Notes: a model not told the origin generated them from the sequence alone. Positions 1-7,241 are shown, numbered from the stretch's first letter. The stretch: 8,900 nucleotides of DNA from Acidimicrobiaceae bacterium (GCA_003455715.1 DMQJ01000323.1:330-9229), one strand, 5' to 3'. A program made the numbers and translations.

Positions 1-47
1 CTCCAAGCAGAAAACCCTCCAAGGCAGGTAACCCTCCACGGCGGCGG
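1..47. repeat. Imperfect short tandem repeat, about 17-bp period
   Basis: About three degenerate units start with CTCCA at 1, 17 and 34. AACCCTCCA occurs exactly at 13-21 and 30-38, a 17-bp period. The array lies just past the stop of the minus-strand PEP-utilising gene and may continue beyond the edge. No coding or RNA assignment can be made. Confidence 0.3.
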
Positions 48-63
48 TGCGGCGGGCGTTGGT

Positions 64-1797
64 TCAGGCGCGGCGGACGATGGTGACGGTGCCCGCGGCA
101 CCGTCGACGGCAACGATGTCGCCTTCGTGGATGATGCGGGTGGCGTCGTGCACCAGTACCACGCACGGAATGCCGAACTCGCGAGCAACGGTGGCGGCGT
201 GCGACAGCATTCCCCCGGTTTCCACCACCACGGCGCCCGCGGGGACGAACAACGGCGTCCACGGTGTGTCGGTGAACGGTGCCACCAACACGTCGCCGGG
301 TTCGATGTCGCGGGCGAAAGCGGCCTCGGTGTTGAGGATGATGCGTGCCGGGCCGGTGGCTGAGCCCGCGCTCACCCCCAATCCGGTGAGTTCGGTGCCG
401 GCCGCGCCAGCGTTGTCGGCCACCTTCTTGCGCCGCGTCGGTTTGGGGTCGCCCACCCACGAGTCGGGGAGCACGTAGTCGGCGGCCTGAGTGCGACGCT
501 TGCGGCGCTGGGCCAACGTGGCAGCGGCGGGTGCGGCGCCCTTGCCCTTCACCATCGCGTCGACTTCGCTGTACGTGCAGTACAGCATGTCGTCGGCGGT
601 CTTGAGAAGGCCCGCGGCCACCAGCCCGTCGGCAGTGGCGAGCAGGGGAGGCCGCAGGCGACGGGTGGAGAGCACCCACACCGCCTTGGTGAGCTCGCGC
701 ATCGCGGTGAACCGCTGGGCTTCGGCCAGCGCGCCATCGAAGGCCTCGCGCATGGAGGGAGCCAGCGACTTGCGCACGCTGCGCTCGAGCGCCACTCGCG
801 TCGCAGCTGCCTTCTTCACCTGCGCAGCGGGCGACTCCGAGGCCTTCAACGCCATCATCGACTTCACCTGCGACACCACGAACGTCGGGTCGTCGCCCCA
901 GTCGGGCACCGACGGGTCGGCTTCGCCCTGCACGCGGAAGCCGTAGCGGAAGATGAACTCGTCGAACTCGTCGGCGAAGGCCTGCCAGCCCTTGTCGGGC
1001 GGCGCCGACAGCGCCTGCAGCACGGCCGTCGCATCGCCAGCCTCCACCACCTTGCGAACCGATGCATGTGTGCGGGCCACGGCGGCCAGCTTGTAGAGCG
1101 CCAGCGCCGGCTTGGAGCTCTCCACCTCGCCGAGGCCGCTGCACAGGCCGACGATGGTGTTCGGGTCGCCGCCGCCTGCGGCGATGACCCCGGCGAGCAC
1201 CACCTGCTTCTCGCCTGCCGCGGTGCTCACCACGAGGTGGCGGTTGAAGGTGTCGATGCTGAGCGGCCGCAGGTCGTGGAATCGCTTCCACGCCTTCTTC
1301 AACGGCAACACGCGATCGTCTGCGGCCTGTGTGCCGAGCCGCTCTTCGTACAACATCTCCTGGATGGCACGGCTCTCCGCCTCGGCGGCCTCTCGTTGCT
1401 CGTGGGCGATGGCCCGCGCCGCGGCAACTTCGTCGGCCGGTGCGGTGACCAACAGGCGGAGTGCATCGGAACTGCCGGCCATGAACTGCCCGGCCATCGC
1501 TGCCGCGATGTCGGGATCGAGGCAACTCATCGCTGCCACCGAGTAGCCCACGTTGAGCGTGAGGCGCCCAGCGGTGATGCCGAAGAAGTTGCCCACCGGA
1601 GGCTTGAAGTGCTTGATGCGCCGGCCGCTCGGGTATGCGCCCATGAGGGTGGTGAGGCTGCGGTGCTCCATGTCGGAGTAGTACGTGGCGATGAACGGCG
1701 TGAGAATCCCGGGGATCACCTCCCCGCCGTTGGTGGTGGTCCACACGTCGTACCGAGGATTCGCCTCGGTGTCCCACTCAGTTCTGAATGCCCCCAT
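64..1797 (-). CDS. PEP-utilising (PEP synthase / rifampin phosphotransferase-like) protein lacking the ATP-grasp domain
   Basis: 577 aa. The C-terminal part (about residues 474-573) is a PEP-utiliser swivelling domain. It contains GGMLSHAATVAREFGIP, whose His533 (codon 199-201) matches the phosphohistidine that carries phosphate in PEP synthase, pyruvate phosphate dikinase and rifampin phosphotransferase. The N-terminal part (NGGEVIPGILTPF, then FKPPVGNFFGITAGR) resembles the middle, substrate-binding region of rifampin phosphotransferase-like proteins. The N-terminal ATP-grasp domain that normally phosphorylates the histidine is missing, as is the C-terminal PEP-binding TIM barrel of true PEP synthases. 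The protein may need a separate ATP-binding subunit, as in phenylphosphate synthase, whose subunits are split this way. The ATG at 1797 was chosen because homology begins there; the frame stays open to 2313, but that extension is antisense to the next gene. The gene is divergent from the amidohydrolase. The family is well supported; the substrate is unknown. Confidence 0.82.
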   Translation of the reverse strand: MGAFRTEWDTEANPRYDVWTTTNGGEVIPGILTPFIATYYSDMEHRSLTTLMGAYPSGRRIKHFKPPVGNFFGITAGRLTLNVGYSVAAMSCLDPDIAAAMAGQFMAGSSDALRLLVTAPADEVAAARAIAHEQREAAEAESRAIQEMLYEERLGTQAADDRVLPLKKAWKRFHDLRPLSIDTFNRHLVVSTAAGEKQVVLAGVIAAGGGDPNTIVGLCSGLGEVESSKPALALYKLAAVARTHASVRKVVEAGDATAVLQALSAPPDKGWQAFADEFDEFIFRYGFRVQGEADPSVPDWGDDPTFVVSQVKSMMALKASESPAAQVKKAAATRVALERSVRKSLAPSMREAFDGALAEAQRFTAMRELTKAVWVLSTRRLRPPLLATADGLVAAGLLKTADDMLYCTYSEVDAMVKGKGAAPAAATLAQRRKRRTQAADYVLPDSWVGDPKPTRRKKVADNAGAAGTELTGLGVSAGSATGPARIILNTEAAFARDIEPGDVLVAPFTDTPWTPLFVPAGAVVVETGGMLSHAATVAREFGIPCVVLVHDATRIIHEGDIVAVDGAAGTVTIVRRA

Positions 1798-1878
1798 GGC
1801 CTGCAGTTTCGCGCATCCGCACGCCGGGCGGCGCCGGTACTGCCCATCGCGCACGCCAGAGTGGTTTACTTCCTGTCG
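1798..1878. promoter_or_regulatory. Divergent intergenic region with a spaced direct repeat
   Basis: This 81-bp gap lies between two divergent start codons, so it should hold both promoters. No convincing -35/-10 pair and no clear ribosome binding site was found for either gene. It contains two copies of CGCACGCC (1818-1825 and 1850-1857), each preceded by CATC (directly in the first copy, with one extra G in the second). The copies are 32 bp apart, about three helical turns, which would suit a dimeric regulator. The regulatory role is an inference from position. Confidence 0.35.
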
Positions 1879-2817
1879 ATGTCGCGCCACCTCACCGTTG
1901 CCGCCGCCCAGATGGGGCCCGTGCAGAAGCACCACACCCGCGCCGAGGTGGTTGACCGGCTCATCGCCATGCTGCGTGAAGCTCATCGCATGGGAGCCGA
2001 GTTGGTGGTGTACCCCGAGTTGGCGCTCACTACGTTCTTCCCGCGCTGGTTCGTCGACGACATCAGCGAGGCCGACCACTGGTACGAGCGGTCGATGCCC
2101 AACGATGCCACCCAGCCCTTGTTCGACGAAGCCAAGCGGCTCGGCGTGGGCTTCTGCCTCGGTTACGCGCACCTCGAGGAGGGTGTCGATGGCAGCGTGC
2201 ACCGCTGGAACGTGCAGACCCTGGTGGAGCGCGACGGGTCGGTGGTGGGCACCTACAAGAAGACGCACATCCCCGGGCACGAGCACCACGAACCCGACCG
2301 TCCGTTCCAGCACGCCGAGCGGTACTACTTCGAGCCGTCACCGGAGGGCTTCCCGGTATGGCGAGCCTTCGGCGGGGTGGTGGGCATGGCCATCTGCAAC
2401 GACCGCCGCTGGCCCGAGACCTACCGAGTGATGGGGTTGCAAGGCGTGGAGTTGGTGCTCATCGGCTACAACACGCCCATCCATTACGTGCCCGACCCCA
2501 GCCAAGACATCCTGCAGGGTTTCCACAACGCGCTCGTCATGCAGGCCGGGGCGTATCAGAACGGCACGTGGGTGGTGGGTGTCGCCAAGGGTGGGGTGGA
2601 GGAAGGCGTCGACTCGCTGGGCCAGAGCATGATCGTGGCCCCCAGCGGACAGATCGTGGCCCAAGCGCTCACCACCGACGACGAGGTCATCGTTGCTCGC
2701 TGCGACCTCGATTGGTGCGCGAAGTACAAGGGCACCCTGTTCGACTTCGACCGCTACCGTCGCCCTGAGGTGTACGGCCGCATCACCGGCCAGCGCGGCG
2801 TCGTCGCCCCCGACTGA
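1879..2817 (+). CDS. N-carbamoyl-D-amino acid hydrolase (nitrilase superfamily)
   Basis: 312 aa; Agrobacterium D-carbamoylases are about 304 aa. It is expected to hydrolyse N-carbamoyl-D-amino acids to the D-amino acid, CO2 and ammonia in the cytoplasm, the step after hydantoin ring opening. The nitrilase triad is visible as Glu47 (VVYPELALTTFFPRW), Lys128 (YKKTHIPGH) and Cys173 (AICNDRRWPE). Residues that bind the substrate carboxylate in characterised D-carbamoylases are also present: His130, His145, Arg176 and Arg177. The segments ALTTFFPRW, PFQHAERYYFEP, RVMGLQG, GYNTP and MQAGAYQNG match that subfamily closely, which makes a generic nitrilase or N-carbamoylputrescine amidase less likely. 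The ATG at 1879 starts just before the conserved first strand (LTVAAAQMGPV); the open frame further upstream is antisense to the preceding gene. The TSUP gene starts 13 bp after its stop, so the two are probably cotranscribed. Confidence 0.9.
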   Translation: MSRHLTVAAAQMGPVQKHHTRAEVVDRLIAMLREAHRMGAELVVYPELALTTFFPRWFVDDISEADHWYERSMPNDATQPLFDEAKRLGVGFCLGYAHLEEGVDGSVHRWNVQTLVERDGSVVGTYKKTHIPGHEHHEPDRPFQHAERYYFEPSPEGFPVWRAFGGVVGMAICNDRRWPETYRVMGLQGVELVLIGYNTPIHYVPDPSQDILQGFHNALVMQAGAYQNGTWVVGVAKGGVEEGVDSLGQSMIVAPSGQIVAQALTTDDEVIVARCDLDWCAKYKGTLFDFDRYRRPEVYGRITGQRGVVAPD

Positions 2818-2830
2818 CCGCCGAACCCCC

Positions 2831-3592
2831 ATGTCGCTGCTCGACGCGTTCTTCATCCTGCTTGCCGGCATCGGCGCGGGCACCATCAACGCTGTTGTCG
2901 GGTCGGGCTCGCTCATCACCTTCCCAACGCTGGTGGCCCTCGGCTACCCACCGCTGTTGTCGAACGTGTCGAACAACGTCGGGTTGGTGCCCGGTTCGCT
3001 CAGCGCGGTGTACGGCTATCGGCGCGAGCTGGTGGGGCAGATGCCTCGGCTGCGGCGCCTGGTTCCGGCTTCGCTGGTGGGCGCAGCGACGGGTTCCACA
3101 CTGCTGCTCGTGTTGCCCAGTGATGTGTTCGACGTCGTGGTCATCGTGCTGGTGGCGCTGGCCCTGGTGCTCGTGGTCACCGGGCCGCGCATCTCCGCGT
3201 GGGTGGCGCGGCGTCGCGGCGAGGGCCACCCCGGCCACACCACCGTCACCATGCCGCTCATCGGGCTGGTGGCCGCCGCGGGCGTGTACGGCGGGTACTT
3301 CGGCGCGGCGCAGGGCATCATCCTCACGGCCACGCTCGGGGTGTTCGTCGACGATCACCTGCAGCGCCTCAATGCGTGCAAGAACGTGTTGGCGCTCACG
3401 GTCAACACGGTGGCCGCCGTGGTGTTCATTGCCAGCACCTCCATCGACTGGAAGGTGGTCGGGGTCATCGCTGTCGGGTCCACCATCGGGGGTCTGTTGG
3501 GGTCGCGGTACGGCCGCCGTTTGCCGCCCAATGCGCTGCGCGCCGTCATCGTGGCGGTGGGCCTGGTGGCACTGGTGCGGTTGCTCGCCTGA
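2831..3592 (+). CDS. TSUP (TauE/SafE, YfcA-like) membrane permease
   Basis: 253 aa, very hydrophobic, with about eight predicted membrane helices in two repeated halves, the usual size and design of the TSUP family. The first half has AGIGAGTINAVVGSGSLITF followed by PPLLSNVSNNVGLVPGSLS. The second repeats the pattern with GVYGGYFGAAQGIIL and HLQRLNACKNVLALTVNT. A basic cytoplasmic loop (VARRRGEGHPGH) joins the halves. Family members are thought to move small anions, mainly sulfite, sulfonates or other organic acids, across the inner membrane. The substrate here is not determined, though proximity to the amidohydrolase suggests a substrate or product of that pathway. The ATG at 2831 follows the previous stop by 13 bp without a visible ribosome binding site, so translational coupling is likely. 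Confidence 0.86.
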   Translation: MSLLDAFFILLAGIGAGTINAVVGSGSLITFPTLVALGYPPLLSNVSNNVGLVPGSLSAVYGYRRELVGQMPRLRRLVPASLVGAATGSTLLLVLPSDVFDVVVIVLVALALVLVVTGPRISAWVARRRGEGHPGHTTVTMPLIGLVAAAGVYGGYFGAAQGIILTATLGVFVDDHLQRLNACKNVLALTVNTVAAVVFIASTSIDWKVVGVIAVGSTIGGLLGSRYGRRLPPNALRAVIVAVGLVALVRLLA

Positions 3593-3604
3593 GCGTTACC
3601 CCGA

Positions 3605-3622
3605 CGCCCCGGCGCAGGGGCG
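3605..3622 (+). terminator. Possible GC hairpin after the TSUP gene
   Basis: CGCCCC (3605-3610) pairs perfectly with GGGGCG (3617-3622) around a 6-nt loop, 13 bp after the TSUP stop. No T-run follows, so this is at best a weak or non-canonical terminator. A chance GC palindrome is equally possible. Confidence 0.25.
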
Positions 3623-3628
3623 GTCCGT

Positions 3629-3634
3629 TACGCT
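3629..3634 (+). promoter_or_regulatory. Candidate -10 box for a leaderless transcript
   Basis: TACGCT fits the actinobacterial TANNNT -10 pattern and ends 6 nt before the ATG at 3641. A transcript starting at the A of the ATG would have normal -10 spacing and need no ribosome binding site, and none is visible. No good -35 hexamer lies 16-18 bp further upstream. Confidence 0.4.
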
Positions 3635-3640
3635 GCAGCC

Positions 3641-4534
3641 ATGGACAACACCTCGTTTCCGCCCCCTTCGCTGCCCGCTCCCGAGCCAAGCCAGGCGGCG
3701 GCCTCGATGATTCCGGTGGAGCCCGTCGTGGCTCCGAAGAAGCCACGCAAAGGTCTGCTCATCGGTGGCGCTGTAGCCGTTGCGGCGCTCGTCGGTGGTG
3801 GCGTGTTCGCCCTTACCCGTGGCGACGATTCGTCGACCGGTGGCGGCGGCGGTGGGGCGGCCTACTCCCTCACGGCAGCAGCAGCCGCTGCCCAGGAGGC
3901 CACCAACGTCGGCTACGAGATGAAGGTGTCGGCGGGTGGTTTCGACATCGAGATCAACGGCCGCATGGACACGGCCAACCAGTTGATGGCGATGAACATG
4001 GAGATGCCGATGATGGGCTCCATCGAGTCCATCGTCGACCTCAAGAACCAGGTGATGTACATCAATGCCGCTGCCATGGGCCTCGGTTCGGAAGCGCCTA
4101 CGCCGTGGATCAGTGCCGACATGACGCAGATGCCCAACGGTGGGGTTGACGCCCTCGGTGCGGGCACCAGCAACCCGCTCGACATCTCCAAGGCCTTCGA
4201 GCAGGCCGACTCGGTGGAGGAGATCGGCCTCGAGACCATCGACGGCGAACAACTGAAGCACTACAGGGTGACGGTGTCGACCTCAGCCGCAGTGGCAGCC
4301 GACCCGAGCCTGCAACAGCAACTCGACCAGCTTGGCGGCGAGTTCCCCGAAGAGATCGTGTACGACGTGTGGGTCACCGAAGACAACCTGCTGCGGCTGA
4401 TGAAGTTCGAGATCGAGGCAGCCGGCCAGACCGTGGCGATGGAGATGCGGCTCACCGCGCTCGGCACCATCGACCCCATCGTCATCCCGCCCGCCGACGA
4501 GGTCACCGACATGACCGAACAGATGGCGGGCTGA
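3641..4534 (+). CDS. Membrane-anchored, Met-rich extracytoplasmic protein, possibly LppX/LprG-like fold
   Basis: 297 aa. Residues 1-35 are Pro-rich and probably cytoplasmic, ending in the basic stretch APKKPRKG. One membrane helix follows (about 38-59), then a Gly/Ser linker (61-74) and an extracytoplasmic domain to the end. There is no cysteine anywhere and no lipobox, so it is an uncleaved N-in membrane protein, not a lipoprotein. The domain opens with an Ala-rich helix, then alternating beta-strand-like segments (YEMKVSAGGFDIEINGRM, VDLKNQVMYI, LKHYRVTVS, YDVWVTEDNLLRLMKFEIE). This strand pattern recalls the LppX/LprG/LolA half-barrel that binds lipids or other hydrophobic ligands, but the match is by pattern only. 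Residues 116-125 hold six methionines in alternating positions. It has its own candidate -10 box. The function is unknown. Confidence 0.78.
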   Translation: MDNTSFPPPSLPAPEPSQAAASMIPVEPVVAPKKPRKGLLIGGAVAVAALVGGGVFALTRGDDSSTGGGGGGAAYSLTAAAAAAQEATNVGYEMKVSAGGFDIEINGRMDTANQLMAMNMEMPMMGSIESIVDLKNQVMYINAAAMGLGSEAPTPWISADMTQMPNGGVDALGAGTSNPLDISKAFEQADSVEEIGLETIDGEQLKHYRVTVSTSAAVAADPSLQQQLDQLGGEFPEEIVYDVWVTEDNLLRLMKFEIEAAGQTVAMEMRLTALGTIDPIVIPPADEVTDMTEQMAG

Positions 4535-4542
4535 TTGCTGGC

Positions 4543-4557
4543 TGAACACATCGTTCA
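4543..4557. repeat. Short inverted repeat TGAAC-N5-GTTCA
   Basis: TGAAC (4543-4547) and GTTCA (4553-4557) form a perfect 5-bp inverted repeat around ACATC, in the gap after the Met-rich protein gene. It could be a weak operator for the downstream molybdenum hydroxylase gene or chance; it is too short and lacks a T-run for a terminator. Confidence 0.2.
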
Positions 4558-4596
4558 CACGCTTGTCGCCGCGCCCGCTCGCATGTTGGCCCCGAC

Positions 4597-4612
4597 TTTG
4601 ACAAAATGTAAA
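4597..4612 (+). promoter_or_regulatory. AT-rich near-palindrome and possible -10 region before the molybdenum hydroxylase
   Basis: TTTGACAAAATGTAAA is the only strongly AT-rich patch nearby and ends 2 nt before the GTG at 4615. Its arms TTT(G)ACA and TGTAAA are inverted copies apart from one extra base, as expected of an operator. It also contains CAAAAT (4602-4607), four of six matches to TATAAT and 7 nt from the GTG, so it could be the -10 of a leaderless promoter. The TTGACA inside it is too close to the start to be a -35. An overlapping operator and -10 would give direct repression. Confidence 0.4.
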
Positions 4613-4614
4613 CC

Positions 4615-7239
4615 GTGACCGTCGAGTTCCACCTCAACGGCGTGCCGGTGTCGGTGCGCGACGACCATCCGCACCTGTTGGCGGCACTGCGTGAGGAGCT
4701 CGACGTCACCTCGCCGAAGGACGGCTGCTCGCCTCAGGGCCAGTGCGGGTGTTGCACGGTGCTGGTGGATGGCAAGGCCGTGGTGAGCTGCACCCAGCCG
4801 GTGGCGAAGGCCGCGGGGAAGCAGGTGGTCACTCTCGAAGGTGTCGACCAGGGCGAACGCCAGCGCTTCGCCGATGCGTTCGCCGCGTGCGGCGGCCTGC
4901 AGTGCGGGTACTGCATTCCCGGCATCGTCATGCGCGCCAAGTCGCAGATCGACAAGAAGGGCGCGACGCTCGAACGCGACGACATGGCCCGCCATCTCGG
5001 CGCCCACCTCTGTCGGTGCACCGGATACGTGAAGGTGCTCGACGCCATCGAGGCGGTTGCCAAGGGCACCACGGTCGACCCCGCGCCACCTGGCGGTGTT
5101 GGCACCAGCGGCGCCAAGTACGAGGCGGCCGAGCTGACCCTTGGCGACCGCGGCTACGTCGACGACATCCGGGTGCCGGGCATGCTGCACGCCGCGCTGC
5201 ATCTCACCGCACACGTGCGCGCCGATGTGCGCCGCATCGACACCTCGAAGGCTGCTGCTGCGCCGGGCGTGGTGGCCGTGTTCACTGCCGCCGACATCCC
5301 CGCGGCGCAGTACGTCGGCATCATCTACAAGGACTGGCCGATCTTCATCGGCGAGGGGCAACGCACGAGCTATGCGGGCGATGTGCTGGCCATCGTGGTC
5401 GCCGAGACGAAGCAGCAGGCGCGGGCGGCGGCGAAGTTGGTGGAGGTGGAGTACGACGTGCTGCGCCCCATCACCGACCCGGTGGCCGCCATCACCGACC
5501 CCGAGGTGGCGGTGTACGGCACCACCAGCAACGTGCTGTCGGTGAGCGCCTATGCACGCGGCGAGGTGCCGGTCGACGAGGCATTGGCCGCGAGCGCGCA
5601 CACCGTGCACGAGGTGTTCCAAACCCAACGCATCGAGCACGCCTTCCTCGAGCCCGAGAGCACGCTCGCCGTGCCCACCGAGGGGCCCGACGGCTCGCTG
5701 CACCTGCACGTCTACTCCGGCGGCCAAGGCGTGTGGGACGACCGCGACCAGATCGCCGCCATCCTCGGGGTCGGCAACGACGCCGTCACGGTGGAATTGG
5801 TGAGCAATGGCGGAGCCTTCGGCGGCAAGGAAGACATGAGCAACCAGGGGCAGACTGCGTTGGCCGCGTGGCTGCTGCGCCGGCCGGTGAAGTGCACCCT
5901 GTCGCGCGAGGAGAGCTTCCTCATCCACGCCAAGCGCCACCCGATTCGCCTCGAGTACTGGGCGGGCTGCGACGCCGACGGCAATCTCACGGCGTTGAAA
6001 GTGCGCGGCATCGGCGACTCTGGTTCGTACGCCAGCGTGGGCATGAAGGTGCTCGAGCGTGCGGCGGGGCACGCGAGCGGCCCGTACCGCGTGCCGGCCA
6101 TCGACGTGGAGTGCATTGCGGTGCGCACCAACAACCCGGTGTGTGGTGCCTTCCGCGGCTTCGGCGCCAACCAGGCCCAGTTCGCGATGGAAGGTGTCAT
6201 CGACCGGCTGGCCGAGCAGGTGGGCATCAGCGGGTGGGAGATGCGCAAGCGCAACGTCATCCACCCCGGCGAGGTGTGGGGCCCGGGCCAGATCATGGAC
6301 GACGGGTGCGCGGGCGCCGAGGAGTGTCTCGACCGCGCCAAGCCCCACGTTGATGCTGCGCTCGCTGCGGGCAAGGCCGTCGGCATCGGCCTCGGGTTGA
6401 AGAACTCGGGCCTGGGCAACGGGTTGCGCGAGGTGTGCGCGGCGGTGGTGCGGTTCCGCAGCCCCGAACCCGGCGAGACCGTGGGCAAGGTGGAGGTGCG
6501 CCACGGGTTCACCGAGATGGGGCAGGGCGTGCACACGGTGGCGCTGCAGACGGCCGTCACCGAGTTGGGTATCGATCCGTCGCGCATCGAGGTCATCGTC
6601 GACACCACCCGCCAACTGGGCTTCGGGCAAACCACGGGCAGCCGCGGCACGCTCATGGTTGCCGCCAGCGTGCAGAAGGCGTGCGAGGTGGCGCGGGCAG
6701 CCGGGTGCACGCCCGACGTCGATCACTTCGCCGAGCACGTCGTCGACTGGACCCAGAAGCTGGGCGACCCGGCCGTCCCCAACCCCACCATCCACGCCGC
6801 GTTCGGTTACGCCGTGCAAGTGGTGGTGGCCGACCGCGCGACCGGCGCCATCGAGAAGGTGGTGGCCATCCACGACGTGGGCAAGGCGGTGAACCCGCGG
6901 TTGTGCGAGGGGCAAATCGAGGGTTCGGTGCACATGGGCCTCGGCTATGCGCTCACCGAAGACTTCCCCAGCGACGAAAACGGTTTCCCCACCAACATGA
7001 CCCTGCGCAGCCTGGGCATTCTGCGCCCGAAGGACGTGCCACACATCGAGGTGGAGTTGGTGGAGGTGCCGCAACCGAAGTCGGCCTACGGCATCAAGGG
7101 CGTGGGCGAGATCGGCTTGGTGCCCACTTCCGGCGCGGTGGCCGCGGCGATGCATATGGTGGATGGCCGGTGGCGCAACACCTTGCCGATGCGCAGCGGC
7201 GAGCCCGCCGATGCTGTGGCCGCAGCGGCGGTCGATTGA
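4615..7239 (+). CDS. Fused [2Fe-2S]/molybdopterin hydroxylase, XdhD / selenium-dependent xanthine dehydrogenase-like
   Basis: 874 aa. It is a molybdenum hydroxylase of the xanthine oxidase family, which oxidises purines, other N-heterocycles or aldehydes using water oxygen. Residues 1-76 are a plant-type [2Fe-2S] domain (Cys38, Cys44, Cys47, Cys59). Residues about 83-155 are the second, helical [2Fe-2S] domain (Cys97, Cys100, Cys133, Cys135). The molybdopterin part follows from about 165, with GGQGVWDDRDQ (369 on), GGAFGGKED (to 407), GAFRGFGANQ (511-520), EMGQGVHT (634 on) and GVGE, whose Glu832 is the expected catalytic base. The order matches D. gigas aldehyde oxidoreductase (907 aa) and E. 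coli XdhD: no FAD domain, so electrons must leave through another subunit. The wording of the later motifs (AYGIKGVGEIG, LGYALTEDFP) favours the XdhD type. The GTG at 4615 is the start because an in-frame TAA lies at 4609-4611. The substrate is unknown. Confidence 0.88.
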   Translation: MTVEFHLNGVPVSVRDDHPHLLAALREELDVTSPKDGCSPQGQCGCCTVLVDGKAVVSCTQPVAKAAGKQVVTLEGVDQGERQRFADAFAACGGLQCGYCIPGIVMRAKSQIDKKGATLERDDMARHLGAHLCRCTGYVKVLDAIEAVAKGTTVDPAPPGGVGTSGAKYEAAELTLGDRGYVDDIRVPGMLHAALHLTAHVRADVRRIDTSKAAAAPGVVAVFTAADIPAAQYVGIIYKDWPIFIGEGQRTSYAGDVLAIVVAETKQQARAAAKLVEVEYDVLRPITDPVAAITDPEVAVYGTTSNVLSVSAYARGEVPVDEALAASAHTVHEVFQTQRIEHAFLEPESTLAVPTEGPDGSLHLHVYSGGQGVWDDRDQIAAILGVGNDAVTVELVSNGGAFGGKEDMSNQGQTALAAWLLRRPVKCTLSREESFLIHAKRHPIRLEYWAGCDADGNLTALKVRGIGDSGSYASVGMKVLERAAGHASGPYRVPAIDVECIAVRTNNPVCGAFRGFGANQAQFAMEGVIDRLAEQVGISGWEMRKRNVIHPGEVWGPGQIMDDGCAGAEECLDRAKPHVDAALAAGKAVGIGLGLKNSGLGNGLREVCAAVVRFRSPEPGETVGKVEVRHGFTEMGQGVHTVALQTAVTELGIDPSRIEVIVDTTRQLGFGQTTGSRGTLMVAASVQKACEVARAAGCTPDVDHFAEHVVDWTQKLGDPAVPNPTIHAAFGYAVQVVVADRATGAIEKVVAIHDVGKAVNPRLCEGQIEGSVHMGLGYALTEDFPSDENGFPTNMTLRSLGILRPKDVPHIEVELVEVPQPKSAYGIKGVGEIGLVPTSGAVAAAMHMVDGRWRNTLPMRSGEPADAVAAAAVD

Positions 7240-7241
7240 GG

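Noticed and set aside
1066..1878. Open extension of the carbamoylase frame upstream of ATG 1879
   Set aside because: It is antisense to the PEP-utiliser gene; the conserved nitrilase fold begins right after 1879 and the length then fits the family.
1798..2313. Open extension of the PEP-utiliser frame upstream of ATG 1797
   Set aside because: It lies antisense to the carbamoylase, is low-complexity His/Val-rich and lacks family similarity.
4598..4603. Perfect TTGACA as a -35 box
   Set aside because: It is only 11 nt before the GTG, so its -10 would fall inside the coding region.
4555..7155. 866-codon open frame on the minus strand, antisense to the molybdenum hydroxylase
   Set aside because: Its translation is rich in His, Arg, Ala and Val with no recognisable domain, typical of antisense shadows in GC-rich genes. 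The plus strand has clear cofactor motifs throughout.
6435..7241. Open extension of the serine hydrolase frame into the molybdenum hydroxylase gene
   Set aside because: The extension is Arg/Gly-rich shadow sequence; the hydrolase similarity starts after 7242.
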